A stretch of DNA of 64,000 bases. Origin: Lentzea aerocolonigenes (GTDB lineage Bacteria > Actinomycetota > Actinomycetes > Mycobacteriales > Pseudonocardiaceae). The position numbers and the translations under genes were made by a program. The DNA lies in assembly GCF_000974445.1 (NCBI RefSeq), contig NZ_BBOJ01000001.1:434001-498000 (forward strand). The letters are read 5' to 3'. Positions 14,189-22,178 of this stretch are shown piece by piece (positions within the stretch are counted from its first letter, which is position 1; every line of letters begins with the position of its first letter). Under the pieces are notes generated by a model. The model did no database searches. It saw only the letters and a program-made list of their open reading frames with translations, and had not been told where the DNA came from.

Positions 14189-17100
14189 ACAGCGCTGGAG
14201 ACAGATACATGGAGTTGGACCGCCGGATCGAGTGGACCGGGGAGCGCTGCGTCCCGTGGACCGAGGACACGCAGGTGGTGTACGAGCACTACCACCGGTA
14301 TGCGCTCGCGCGGGACCTCGTCGCGGGCAAGCGGGTGCTCGACCTCGCCAGTGGTGAGGGCTACGGCGCGGCCATGCTCGCCGAGACGGCCGCGGAGGTC
14401 GTCGGGGTCGACATCGACGTACCGTCGGTCGAGCACGCGCAGGTGAACTACGGCGGTGCCGCGCTGAGGTTCGTCGTCGGATCCATCACCGATCCCGCAG
14501 TGCTGGCCGACGCGGGCCAGTTCGACGTCATCACCTGCTTCGAGGCGATCGAGCACGTCACGGACCACGCCGGGCTGATGGAGCTGATCGGCGCGCGACT
14601 GGCGCCCGGCGGTCTGCTGCTGATCAGCACTCCGGACACCGAGATCTACAGCCACGAGCACCACAACTGCAACGAGTTCCACCTCAAGGAACTCACCGAG
14701 CACGAGTTCGACGAGCTGTTGCGGGCCGACTTCGCCAACGTCGCGATGTTCCGGCAGAACGTCGCCGTCGGCTCGGTCATCACCGCGACCGGCAGCACCG
14801 AGGGCTCGGTCAGCGGGCACACGGTGCGGGCTCACGGCGACACGTGGTCGGTCGAGCGCGGTCTGCCGCACACCTACCTGTTCGCGCTGGCCTCGCAGGG
14901 CCCGCTTCCGCCGCTGCCCGCGGCCGCGATCATGCTCGACCCCGACCAGACGCTGGCGCAACGCCGTGCCGGCCAGCTGCACGCGCTGTACGAGAGCACC
15001 AGGGCGGAGGTGGAGGAGCTCAAGTCGACGATCCAGGGACTGGAGCAGCAGCGCCAAGCCGAGGAGCGGAACAAGCTGTCCGTGCTGGAGTCGCTGAGCG
15101 ACTCGCACACCGAGCGTGAGCGGCTCTCCGCCGAGCTGCACCAGGCGTCGCGCAACGCCGACCGGTCGGCGGCCGTCATCGAGTGGATGCAGGACTCTGC
15201 CGGCGTGCTCGAGCAGCGCGCGATTCGGGCAGAGGCCGAAGTACAGCGACTGCGGGAACAGGTCGCCGAGCAGAACGCGCTGGTGCAGCGCGCCCTCGGC
15301 AAGTACCGCAACGTCGTCGAAAAGGTGGCGCCGCGCGGCAGCACGTTGCGCGACACCTACGAGAGGGCTCTCGGGCGGCAGCCGGGGGTCATGCCGCAGA
15401 CGTCGGTCGAGCTGCGGACGCCCGTCGCCGTTCACACCAGTGACAAGCCGCTGGCCAGCATCATCATCCCGGTGCACGGCAAGTGGTCGTACACGCGCCA
15501 GTGCCTGCTGAGCATCAACGCCGTTCACCCCACCGTGCCGTTCGAGGTCATCGTCGTCGACGACGCTTCTCCAGACGACAGCGCGGAGAAGCTCGCGGCG
15601 TGCACCGGTGTCAGGCTGGTGCGCACGCCGCGCAATCTGGGATTCATCGGCGCCTGCAACCTCGGCGCGGAGAAAGCGCGCTCCGAGCTGCTCGTCTTCC
15701 TCAACAACGACACAGAGGTGACGTCCGGCTGGCTGGAGGCGTTGGTCGAGACCGCGAACTCGGACGACCGGATTGGTCTCGTCGGCGCCAAGCTGGTCTA
15801 TCCGGACGGCACCCTGCAGGAGGCCGGCGGCATCATCTGGTCCGATGCGACGGGCTGGAACTACGGCCGCAACGGCGATCCGAACGACCAGGCCGTCAAC
15901 GTTCTGCGCGACGTGGACTACTGTTCGGGCGCGGCGATTCTGGTGCGCCGCGACCTCTTCGAGCGGATCGGCGGGTTCGACACGCTGTTCGCCCCCGCCT
16001 ACTACGAGGACACCGACCTCGCGTTCGCGATCAGGGCCGCTGGGCACCGCGTGGTCGTGCAGCCGAAGTCCGTGGTGGTGCACCACGAGGGCATCTCGCA
16101 CGGCAAGGACGTCAGCAGCGGCGTGAAGCGGCACCAGGAGCTCAACCGCACCGTGTTCGCGGAAAAGTGGGCCGACGCGCTCACCCGCCAGCTACCCGGC
16201 CCGAGTGAGGCGAACCTGTGGCTCGCCCGCCAGCGCGATCCGTTCGACCGCAACGGGCCGCTGGTGCTGGTGATGGACCACCAGGTGCCGCTCACCAGGA
16301 TGGACTCCGGGTCCGTTCGCATGCGCGCGGTGCTCGAGGAGCTCGTCGGCCTCGGCTGCCGCGTCGTGTTCTTTGCCGCCAACGGCAGCGAGCACCAGCC
16401 GGACAGCGATGAGCTTCGCCAGCTCGGCATCACCGTGCTGACCCAGAACGAACGGCAGTGGCAGTTCCTGCGCGAAGCGGCCTCCGAGCTGTCGTTCGCG
16501 TTGCTGTCGCGTCCCAACGTCGCCTGGATCATGCTCGAAGAGCTGCGTACGCGGGCGCCGCAGTGCGTCATCGCCTACGACACCGTTGACCTGCACTTCC
16601 TGCGACTGGAGCGGCAGGCCGCAGTGGCCGAGCGCGACGGGCACCCTAAGGACGCGCTCGGGTTGCGCCGCAAGGCGAACGCCGTGCGCGAGCTGGAGCT
16701 GGGCCTTGTCCGGGCGACCGACGTGACGTTCGTGGTGTCCGAGGCCGAGCAGCAGATCCTGTTGCAGGTGGTGCCCGGTGCCGACGTGCGGGTGTTGTCC
16801 AACGTGCACACCATCGACTGGACACCGGCCTCTGTGGACGGTCGTACCGATGTCGTGTTCGTCGGCGGGTACGACCACGTGCCGAACCGGGATGCGGCCC
16901 AGTGGCTGGCCAAGTCCATCATGCCGTTGGTGCGCAAGGAGATCCCGGATGCGATGCTGCGCCTGGCCGGCTCCAACCCGACGAAGGACGTGCTGGGCCT
17001 GCACGACGAGGACGCCGGTGTGGACGTGCTCGGTTTCGTCGACGACCTCGGCCCGGTGTACGCGCGGGCGCGGATCACCGTGGCGCCGCTGCGGTACGGC

Positions 17101-17364
17101 GCCGGGGTGAAGGGCAAGATCGGCCAGAGCGTCAGCGTGGGCGTCCCGGTGGTGGGCACGACCCTGGCGCTGGAGGGCATGCACCTCGTGCCGGAGCAGG
17201 ACGTGCTCCTCGGTGACACCGAGGAGGAGATCGCCAGGGCGATCGTGCGGCTGATGCGGGACGACGACCTCTGGTACCGGCTTTCTCGTTCCGCCAAGGA
17301 GAAGGTCGCGGCCCAGTTCGGTCCGCAGGTCGCTCGCACGGTGCTGGAAGGCCTGCTCAAGTAG
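14185..17364 (+). CDS. Methyltransferase / coiled-coil / GT2 / GT4-like multidomain glycan enzyme
   Basis: 1059 residues with four parts. Residues 1-240 are a class I methyltransferase (VLDLASGEGYG at 51-61, STPDTEIYSHEHHN). Residues about 250-400 are a Glu/Gln/Arg-rich coiled coil. Residues about 420-665 are a GT2 (GT-A) glycosyltransferase with ASIIIPVHG, VVDDAS, FLNNDTE (DxD-like) and a YYEDTDLA acceptor motif. Residues about 690-1058 are a GT4-like (GT-B) domain with FVGGYDHVPN and the donor-site region APLRYGAGVKGKI. Such fusions build and cap O-antigen-like or exopolysaccharide chains, where the coiled coil can set chain length. ATGA overlap with the preceding methyltransferase gene; followed by a strong terminator. 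The product polymer is unknown. Confidence 0.9.
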   Translation: MNSAGDRYMELDRRIEWTGERCVPWTEDTQVVYEHYHRYALARDLVAGKRVLDLASGEGYGAAMLAETAAEVVGVDIDVPSVEHAQVNYGGAALRFVVGSITDPAVLADAGQFDVITCFEAIEHVTDHAGLMELIGARLAPGGLLLISTPDTEIYSHEHHNCNEFHLKELTEHEFDELLRADFANVAMFRQNVAVGSVITATGSTEGSVSGHTVRAHGDTWSVERGLPHTYLFALASQGPLPPLPAAAIMLDPDQTLAQRRAGQLHALYESTRAEVEELKSTIQGLEQQRQAEERNKLSVLESLSDSHTERERLSAELHQASRNADRSAAVIEWMQDSAGVLEQRAIRAEAEVQRLREQVAEQNALVQRALGKYRNVVEKVAPRGSTLRDTYERALGRQPGVMPQTSVELRTPVAVHTSDKPLASIIIPVHGKWSYTRQCLLSINAVHPTVPFEVIVVDDASPDDSAEKLAACTGVRLVRTPRNLGFIGACNLGAEKARSELLVFLNNDTEVTSGWLEALVETANSDDRIGLVGAKLVYPDGTLQEAGGIIWSDATGWNYGRNGDPNDQAVNVLRDVDYCSGAAILVRRDLFERIGGFDTLFAPAYYEDTDLAFAIRAAGHRVVVQPKSVVVHHEGISHGKDVSSGVKRHQELNRTVFAEKWADALTRQLPGPSEANLWLARQRDPFDRNGPLVLVMDHQVPLTRMDSGSVRMRAVLEELVGLGCRVVFFAANGSEHQPDSDELRQLGITVLTQNERQWQFLREAASELSFALLSRPNVAWIMLEELRTRAPQCVIAYDTVDLHFLRLERQAAVAERDGHPKDALGLRRKANAVRELELGLVRATDVTFVVSEAEQQILLQVVPGADVRVLSNVHTIDWTPASVDGRTDVVFVGGYDHVPNRDAAQWLAKSIMPLVRKEIPDAMLRLAGSNPTKDVLGLHDEDAGVDVLGFVDDLGPVYARARITVAPLRYGAGVKGKIGQSVSVGVPVVGTTLALEGMHLVPEQDVLLGDTEEEIARAIVRLMRDDDLWYRLSRSAKEKVAAQFGPQVARTVLEGLLK

Positions 17365-17373
17365 CTGAACGAA

Positions 17374-17405
17374 CGAAGGGCCCCGAGTCGCCTCGGGGCC
17401 CTTCG
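17374..17405. terminator. Bidirectional terminator
   Basis: A perfect 14-bp stem, CGAAGGGCCCCGAG (17374-17387), pairs with 17392-17405 around a TCGC loop. It lies between the converging glycan gene and the membrane-anchored protein gene. Confidence 0.85.
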
Positions 17406-17419
17406 TGCTGTTCGCTGGC

Positions 17420-18565
17420 TCAGCGCACCGTCGGAGGTGCGAAGTCGAGCTGGTTCTTCAGCAGCGTCTTGAACTGGTTCTCCGTCGTGCTGTCCGTCTC
17501 GGAGGAGAAGACCTCGACGATGATCACCTTGTTGTAGTACACGTAAACGCCGCGCAGGACCTTCTTGCCGGCGTCGGTGACGACCTTGACGCCCTTGTAG
17601 GAGAGGTCCTTGTTCTCCTTCAGCGCGGACTGGTCCTGCAGCCAGCTCGCGACCACTTTGCTCGCCGCGGTCTGGTCCGAGACCGCGAGGGCGAAGACGC
17701 TGAGGGTGTTCTTGCCGTCGACCGTGGTGCTGAGCGTCGCCTCGGTCATCGCGCCGGCGATGAGCGCGTCGGTGGTCTTGCCGACCAGCAGCTTCTGCGC
17801 GGCCAGCTTCGGCAGGTCGAACTGACCGCCGCCCTGCCGCTCGACGCCGGGAAGCGGCCCGTAGATCGAGTCGGCGGTCGCCCCGGAGTCCGGCTTCTGC
17901 GCGGGCGGGTCGGCCAGCGGCTTGACCGTCGCGGAGGTCGGCGTCGACGCCTGGTCCGTCGGTGACTGCGCCTGGTTGTCCTTCTTGCTGGTGAAGAAGA
18001 AGTAGCCCCCGACGCCGAGACCGGCCAGGAGCAGCACGATCAGGACGATGCCGACGATTTTCTTGCCCTTGCCGGACGACTCGCCCGCCGAGTCGAAGAC
18101 CTCGGGACCCTGGTTCCACGACGGAGGTGAGAAGACGTCGTGCTCGCCGTTCAGCCACGGCGGAGGTGCCGCGTTGCTCTGCCCGCCCTGCCAGCCGCCG
18201 CCCTGGGGGAACTGGGGTTGTCCGTAGTTCGGCTGGGGGAACCCGCCGCTGTTGGGCACCACCTGGGTGGCGTCCGGGTTCTGGTTCTGGCCACCGCCGT
18301 TGACGGACACGACCTGGGTCTTGTCCGAGTTCTGCTGCGGCGCCTGCTGAACCGGCTGAGGACCGCTCACCGGCTGGATGTACTGGGTCTTCTCCGGCGG
18401 CTGCACGGCCTGCCACTTCGCGGGAGGAGCGAACGAGCCGCCGTCCTGCTGCTGGCCCGCGCTGCCCGAAAGTATCGCGTCGCGTCGCTGCCGGTACTCG
18501 TCGGCGGAAACGCGGCCGCTCGCCAACTCAGCGTCGAGCTTCTGCAGCTCGTCCTGCCAACTCAC
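17420..18565 (-). CDS. Membrane-anchored protein with SHOCT-like start and TQ-motif linker
   Basis: 381 residues from a GTG with a GGGGG ribosome binding site. The N-terminus (ELQKLDAELASGRVSADEYRQRRDAIL) looks like a SHOCT-type short helical domain. Residues about 40-165 form a Pro/Gln/Asn/Gly-rich cytoplasmic linker with three similar motifs: KTQYIQP, KTQVV and ATQVVP. One transmembrane helix (VGIVLIVLLLAGLGVGGYFFF) follows, then an extracytoplasmic domain of about 190 residues (DSIYGPLPGV to FAPPTVR). Repeated TQ[VY][VI] sites resemble phospho-Thr sites read by FHA domains, so a Ser/Thr kinase link is possible but is only inference. Family not recognised. Confidence 0.75.
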   Translation of the reverse strand: MSWQDELQKLDAELASGRVSADEYRQRRDAILSGSAGQQQDGGSFAPPAKWQAVQPPEKTQYIQPVSGPQPVQQAPQQNSDKTQVVSVNGGGQNQNPDATQVVPNSGGFPQPNYGQPQFPQGGGWQGGQSNAAPPPWLNGEHDVFSPPSWNQGPEVFDSAGESSGKGKKIVGIVLIVLLLAGLGVGGYFFFTSKKDNQAQSPTDQASTPTSATVKPLADPPAQKPDSGATADSIYGPLPGVERQGGGQFDLPKLAAQKLLVGKTTDALIAGAMTEATLSTTVDGKNTLSVFALAVSDQTAASKVVASWLQDQSALKENKDLSYKGVKVVTDAGKKVLRGVYVYYNKVIIVEVFSSETDSTTENQFKTLLKNQLDFAPPTVR

Positions 18566-18765
18566 AGTAGCCCCCTGCTGACGCGTACATCTTCAAACCG
18601 CGACATTGTCGCACCTGCTCACGAGTTACTCGGGGCTGAGGGTAGTTGTCCATCAGGAATCGATCTTGATGGGTTGTTGGTCCAGTTATCGACTCGTAGT
18701 GATGGAGGGACGTACGGCTGTTTCGAATAGACCGGTTGGACCACTGAGGTTTCTCGTGGCGGGCA

Positions 18766-19893
18766 CTACCTGGACTGTCCGGTCAGCACGGGTACCGGCT
18801 GCGGCCGAGCCGCAGGACGTGTCTTCTTGCGCCGCCCGTACGTGAGGAATCGCAGGAGCACCTCCAATGGACCTCGAATGCCCGCGAGATGCATGCCCAG
18901 CGCCAGCAGAACGGTGGTGAGCCAGGTGAGGATCCCGATGAGCGACGCCTGTGCGACGCCGATCTCGTAGCCGAGGCCGCCGTACGCGAACAGCACCGTC
19001 CACGACACGGACTGCAGGACGTAGCACGTCAGCGACCGCTCACCGGTCGCCGCGACCGCCACCATCAGCAGGTTCGGTTTCTTCACCCGTGCCGAGATCC
19101 ACCCCATCAGCGCCGCGTACCCGAGACCGCCGGGCAGCAGGCTGATGGTGTGCAGGACGGCAAGTGGCCTCGGCACGGTGTCCACCACCTGCGCGACCTT
19201 CAGCGCGAGCGGCAAGCAGCCGAGGATCATGAACCCGATGCCTGCGAGCGCGGTGTTGCGCAGGAACCGCACGTGTCGTTCCGGCTCCGTGAGCATCCTG
19301 TGCCGTGCCGCCCACATGCCCAGCACCATCGGGACCAGCACCGCCGCCGGCCAGACCACGGTGTGCAGTGCCCAGGTCGCGATGCCTTCCGGCAGCACTC
19401 CGTCGACCCTGATGATCCCGAACGAACTCAGGAGGATGTAGCCCAGGTGCACCACCATCCAGCCGGCGGCCAGCGCCAGCAGTGACTGGTCGCGCCACAC
19501 CATCGTGCTGACCAGGATCAGCCCGAGCACGCCGTAGGTGCCGAGGATGTCGGCCTCGAACAGGAAGTAGGCGTGCAGACCGCCGAGCACGATCATCCAG
19601 AAGCAGCGCTTGACGACCACCCAGCGAGCAACGGGCCACGACGCCTGCCGACCGGCCATCTGCACGAGCCCGTAGCCGAACAGCGCCGCGAAAAGTGGCA
19701 GCGGTTGTCCGTCGACGAAGACCATTTGCACCCCGGCGATCGCTTTGTCGAGCGAACTGCCGTCTGTCGGGTAGTAGCGATGGGTCGTCGGGTGACCTCG
19801 AATGAACGAATGCGCGTGCGAGAGAGCGATCAACATCAACATCAGACCGCGAGCAAGGTCCGGTGCCAGTGACCGCTTGCTCACCGTCTGCAT
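18766..19893 (-). CDS. DUF418-family membrane protein
   Basis: 375 residues with about ten hydrophobic helices, starting RSLAPDLARGLMLMLIALSHAHSF, the conserved start of DUF418 (YeiB/acyltransferase-3-like) proteins. The C-terminal part (AATGERSLTCYVLQSVSWTVLFAYGGLG) matches the DUF418 domain, and the tail is basic (GRRKKTRPAARP). The family is uncharacterised; it may be a membrane acyl- or lipid-modifying enzyme. GGGGAG five nt before ATG 19893 supports the start. No operon partners. The 200-bp gap downstream to 18565 shows nothing clear. Confidence 0.85.
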   Translation of the reverse strand: MQTVSKRSLAPDLARGLMLMLIALSHAHSFIRGHPTTHRYYPTDGSSLDKAIAGVQMVFVDGQPLPLFAALFGYGLVQMAGRQASWPVARWVVVKRCFWMIVLGGLHAYFLFEADILGTYGVLGLILVSTMVWRDQSLLALAAGWMVVHLGYILLSSFGIIRVDGVLPEGIATWALHTVVWPAAVLVPMVLGMWAARHRMLTEPERHVRFLRNTALAGIGFMILGCLPLALKVAQVVDTVPRPLAVLHTISLLPGGLGYAALMGWISARVKKPNLLMVAVAATGERSLTCYVLQSVSWTVLFAYGGLGYEIGVAQASLIGILTWLTTVLLALGMHLAGIRGPLEVLLRFLTYGRRKKTRPAARPQPVPVLTGQSR

Positions 19894-20069
19894 CTGATCT
19901 CCCCAGCGTCCTGCAGCACCACTCCGGCGCCTGAGCTGGGAATATACGTGACTGAAACGTTGCTCTCACTGGTTTTGCGAGTAGTACAGGCGAAGTGTGG
20001 TCGACTCATCACGCAGATTGAAGCCGCGGGGAAACGCCACGGAGATCGCGTGGTTCCGCTGCGCCGGGC

Positions 20070-20453
20070 TCAGCAGAAGATGAGTCCGCACGGCCGCGTG
20101 GTCGTCGTCGTGGTGGTGGGCCGCGGCTTCGTGGTCGTCGTGGCCGCGGGCGGCGGCGCCTGGGTCGTTGTCGTCACGGCGGGGGCGGTCGTCGTGGTGG
20201 TCGTCGTTGTCGTTGTCTTGGAAGAAGAAGACGGGGCGGACGACGAGGTGGACGACACGGTCAGTGACGGAACGTTCGTTTCGGTCGGGATCAACGAAGG
20301 GGTGTTGATGAGCGAAACGCGGGCCGGTTCGTTGGTTCCCGGGCCTGCCGGATCGCCCGAGGCGAGCGATCCGACATGCGGTGCGAGCACGTAAAACGCG
20401 GCGACGACAGCACCCAGAAGCGCCCCGGTTGCGAGCCGCCCCGGCCCGCTCAT
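20070..20453 (-). CDS. Secreted/anchored Thr-rich low-complexity protein
   Basis: 127 residues from ATG 20453; GTG 20465 would add four. The N-terminal hydrophobic segment (LATGALLGAVVAAFYVLAP) can serve as signal anchor. It is followed by a Ser/Thr/Pro tract including a run of ten Thr and further TTTT blocks, ending RPCGLIFC with two Cys. The tail looks like a heavily O-mannosylated stalk, as on many actinomycete cell-wall proteins. The exact function is unknown. Repetitive Thr codons make this region prone to length change. Confidence 0.6.
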   Translation of the reverse strand: MSGPGRLATGALLGAVVAAFYVLAPHVGSLASGDPAGPGTNEPARVSLINTPSLIPTETNVPSLTVSSTSSSAPSSSSKTTTTTTTTTTAPAVTTTTQAPPPAATTTTKPRPTTTTTTTRPCGLIFC

Positions 20454-20524
20454 CGCCGCCAACACTCGGATTGACTATCTCGTTCACTCGATTGGGTCAA
20501 GCAAAACGATGGTTTTCTACTCAA

Positions 20525-20881
20525 CTAAATCCTCGTGACCGTCACGCCGACCACGCCCTGTGACAACGGCGCGATCGCCTTGAAGGCCTTCGGGGTCAGG
20601 TCGATGCATCGGCCGGTGATGAACGGGCCGCGGTCGTTGATCCGCACGGTCACGGTCTTGTTGTTGGAGCGGTTCTTCACCTTGACCTTGGTGCCGAACG
20701 GCAGGGTCTTGTGCGCGGCCGTCAGCTTGTTGGGGTCGAAGCGCTCGCCGCTGGCGGTCGTGCCGCCGCCGGTGTAGTAGGAAGCCTTGCAGGTCTCGGC
20801 GGAGGCCACGGGGGAGAAGAACACTGCGGTGGCGGCGAGGGAGGCCAGCGTTAGGCCGGCGGCCGCGAGAGTCTTGGGCAT
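20525..20881 (-). CDS. Secreted RlpA-like double-psi beta-barrel protein
   Basis: 118 residues. The signal peptide ends at PVASA; the rest is one DPBB domain: [49 protein letters not shown]. The conserved Asp in NDRGPF and the two Cys are in place. Relatives include RlpA lytic transglycosylases and expansin-like proteins. With no SPOR domain, it may be a wall-binding protein or a small peptidoglycan glycanase. ATG 20881 has a weak ribosome binding site. Confidence 0.85.
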   Translation of the reverse strand: MPKTLAAAGLTLASLAATAVFFSPVASAETCKASYYTGGGTTASGERFDPNKLTAAHKTLPFGTKVKVKNRSNNKTVTVRINDRGPFITGRCIDLTPKAFKAIAPLSQGVVGVTVTRI

Positions 20882-20926
20882 GGTTCAAGGAACTCAGCTC
20901 GCGGCAAAGGGACGCCTAACGCGCGC

Positions 20927-21319
20927 CTAACCCGGGAACTGCTCGGCCGCTGAGACCAGCAGCTGCCAGTCGCCGTCGGGCAACGTGCGCAGCCGGTCCA
21001 GCAAAGCGGACATTCTGGACAGCAACGCTGGGTGATCGGCCCAGAAGGAGGGATCTACTCTCAGTAGAGCGGCGAGCAGGTCGCCGGGGTACAGCGCGAC
21101 CGAACGCAGCGGGTCCCGCTCGACGTGTTCCAGCGCCAGCGGCACCGTCACGTCCAGGCCCACCTGATGCGTCACCAGCAGGTGCAGCGACGTCGGAGTC
21201 AGCTGCCCCACGGGGAGGTCGCGCAGCGCGCACAGGTCCCGGTAGAGCTGGGTGGACGACGAGTCGGGTCTCAGCCAGTCGTCGTCGCTCAGGTGCGCGA
21301 GCGTGCGGTCGCGGTCCAC
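20927..21319 (-). CDS. CDI-type immunity protein (orphan)
   Basis: 130 residues from GTG 21319, all-helical. The patterns LYRDLCALRDLPVGQLTPTSLHLLVTHQVGLDVTVPLALEHV and YPGDLLAALLRVDPSFW resemble what I recall of contact-dependent growth inhibition immunity proteins (CdiI_2-like) in actinomycetes. Such proteins neutralise a cognate toxin. No toxin with CDI, Rhs or WXG100 features is adjacent, so it is an orphan or the family name is misleading. It is preceded by the large palindrome at 21349-21510. Confidence 0.6.
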   Translation of the reverse strand: MDRDRTLAHLSDDDWLRPDSSSTQLYRDLCALRDLPVGQLTPTSLHLLVTHQVGLDVTVPLALEHVERDPLRSVALYPGDLLAALLRVDPSFWADHPALLSRMSALLDRLRTLPDGDWQLLVSAAEQFPG

Positions 21320-21348
21320 GCCCCCATGGTCCCTGCCCGGGGAAGAGC

Positions 21349-21510
21349 AGTGGCGCGACCCGAGACGTTGGCGGTGAATTCACGCTCAGCAGGACACCTC
21401 GCGGCACCGCCCCCACGCCCCCATACGGTCCAGTATGAGGACGTGGGGGCGGCACCACGATGCGCCCGTCTGACCGCGAATTCCCCGGCAACGTCTCGGG
21501 CCACGCCACT
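21349..21510. repeat. 162-bp near-perfect palindrome
   Basis: The sequence is symmetric about 21429/21430. Outer arms match as GTGGC...CCCGAGACGTTG (left) and its inverse ending at 21510. Middle arms share CCGCCCCCACG, and the centre is CATAC-GGTCCA-GTATG (21422-21437). Scattered mismatches occur on both sides, so the arms differ at roughly one base in six. It starts at the stop codon of the nitroreductase gene and ends 30 bp before the immunity gene. A shorter similar stretch (CACGCCCCCAT.GGTCC) lies at the immunity start codon. It may be a MITE-like or REP-like mobile repeat, or a long RNA hairpin. Confidence 0.8.
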
Positions 21511-22138
21511 AGCGTGCCGACTGAGGCAACGGTTCGGCATTGGGCGACTGCCAGCCCACGCGCACGAGCACCTCGCCCTCGTGCAGCAACGCCTGCGACG
21601 CCAGGCCCCACACGGTCGACGCGAGCAGCACCGAGCTCACCGCCTCGCCCAGCCGCAGCGGGTCGTGCCCGACCATCCGGATCAGCACGCCGTTGCGTCG
21701 CGCGATCAGTTCCAGGTCGCAGCTCTCGGCGCGGGCGGCGTGCAGCAGCCACGTCAGGGCCGAGTCGGGCACCTCGTCGGCCTGGAAGGGGCGCGGGTCG
21801 GCCCGGCGCAGCGAGATCGCCGCCGCGGACGCCACCTCGCACGAGAACGGGTCCAGCTCCCAGCGCGGGTGCACCGACGCGACCTGGCCGTCGGGGCCGG
21901 GGGATCGCAGCACGTGGCAGTCCCAGCCCATCGCCGACAGTGCGACTCGCACGTGGTGCAGGACAGCGCCGCACGCGAGCAGCGACGTCTGGTCGGTGCG
22001 GGTCGTCAGGAGCTCCAGGCACTCGTTGCCCGATCGCCACCGCCAGGGCGGGACGATGCCGAACGACGGTGCCCGCGCCGCGAGTTTCAGCACTTCCTCG
22101 ACGGTCTCCGCGTCGGGGGTGCGCACGCTGGTCCTCAT
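21509..22138 (-). CDS. Shortened nitroreductase (Acg)-like protein
   Basis: 209 residues from ATG 22138. The start LKLAARAPSFGIVPPWRW resembles the N-terminus of Acg/Rv2032-type nitroreductases (ARAPSxxNTQPWRW), but the asparagine/threonine-glutamine motif that helps bind flavin is replaced by GIVP. The C-terminus (LRLGEAVSSVLLASTVWGLAS) also fits that family. Known members have about 320-330 residues, so roughly 120 are missing from the middle. It may be a degenerate or specialised flavin-free version. Its stop codon lies at the edge of the palindrome. Confidence 0.6.
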   Translation of the reverse strand: MRTSVRTPDAETVEEVLKLAARAPSFGIVPPWRWRSGNECLELLTTRTDQTSLLACGAVLHHVRVALSAMGWDCHVLRSPGPDGQVASVHPRWELDPFSCEVASAAAISLRRADPRPFQADEVPDSALTWLLHAARAESCDLELIARRNGVLIRMVGHDPLRLGEAVSSVLLASTVWGLASQALLHEGEVLVRVGWQSPNAEPLPQSAR

Positions 22139-22178
22139 TCGTCCCAGCGTGCTCGCGGCTGGTTGCACCGAGCCTGCG

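Noticed and set aside
14095-16134. Long open frame on the minus strand opposite the glycan fusion gene
   Set aside because: Arg/Gln/Asp/His-rich translation without any fold, typical of the antisense frame of a high-GC gene; the plus-strand protein has clear domains.
19960-20260. Simple-sequence GTC/GTG tract as a microsatellite or regulatory repeat
   Set aside because: It is the reverse complement of Thr-rich codons in the 20070-20453 gene and is explained by coding.
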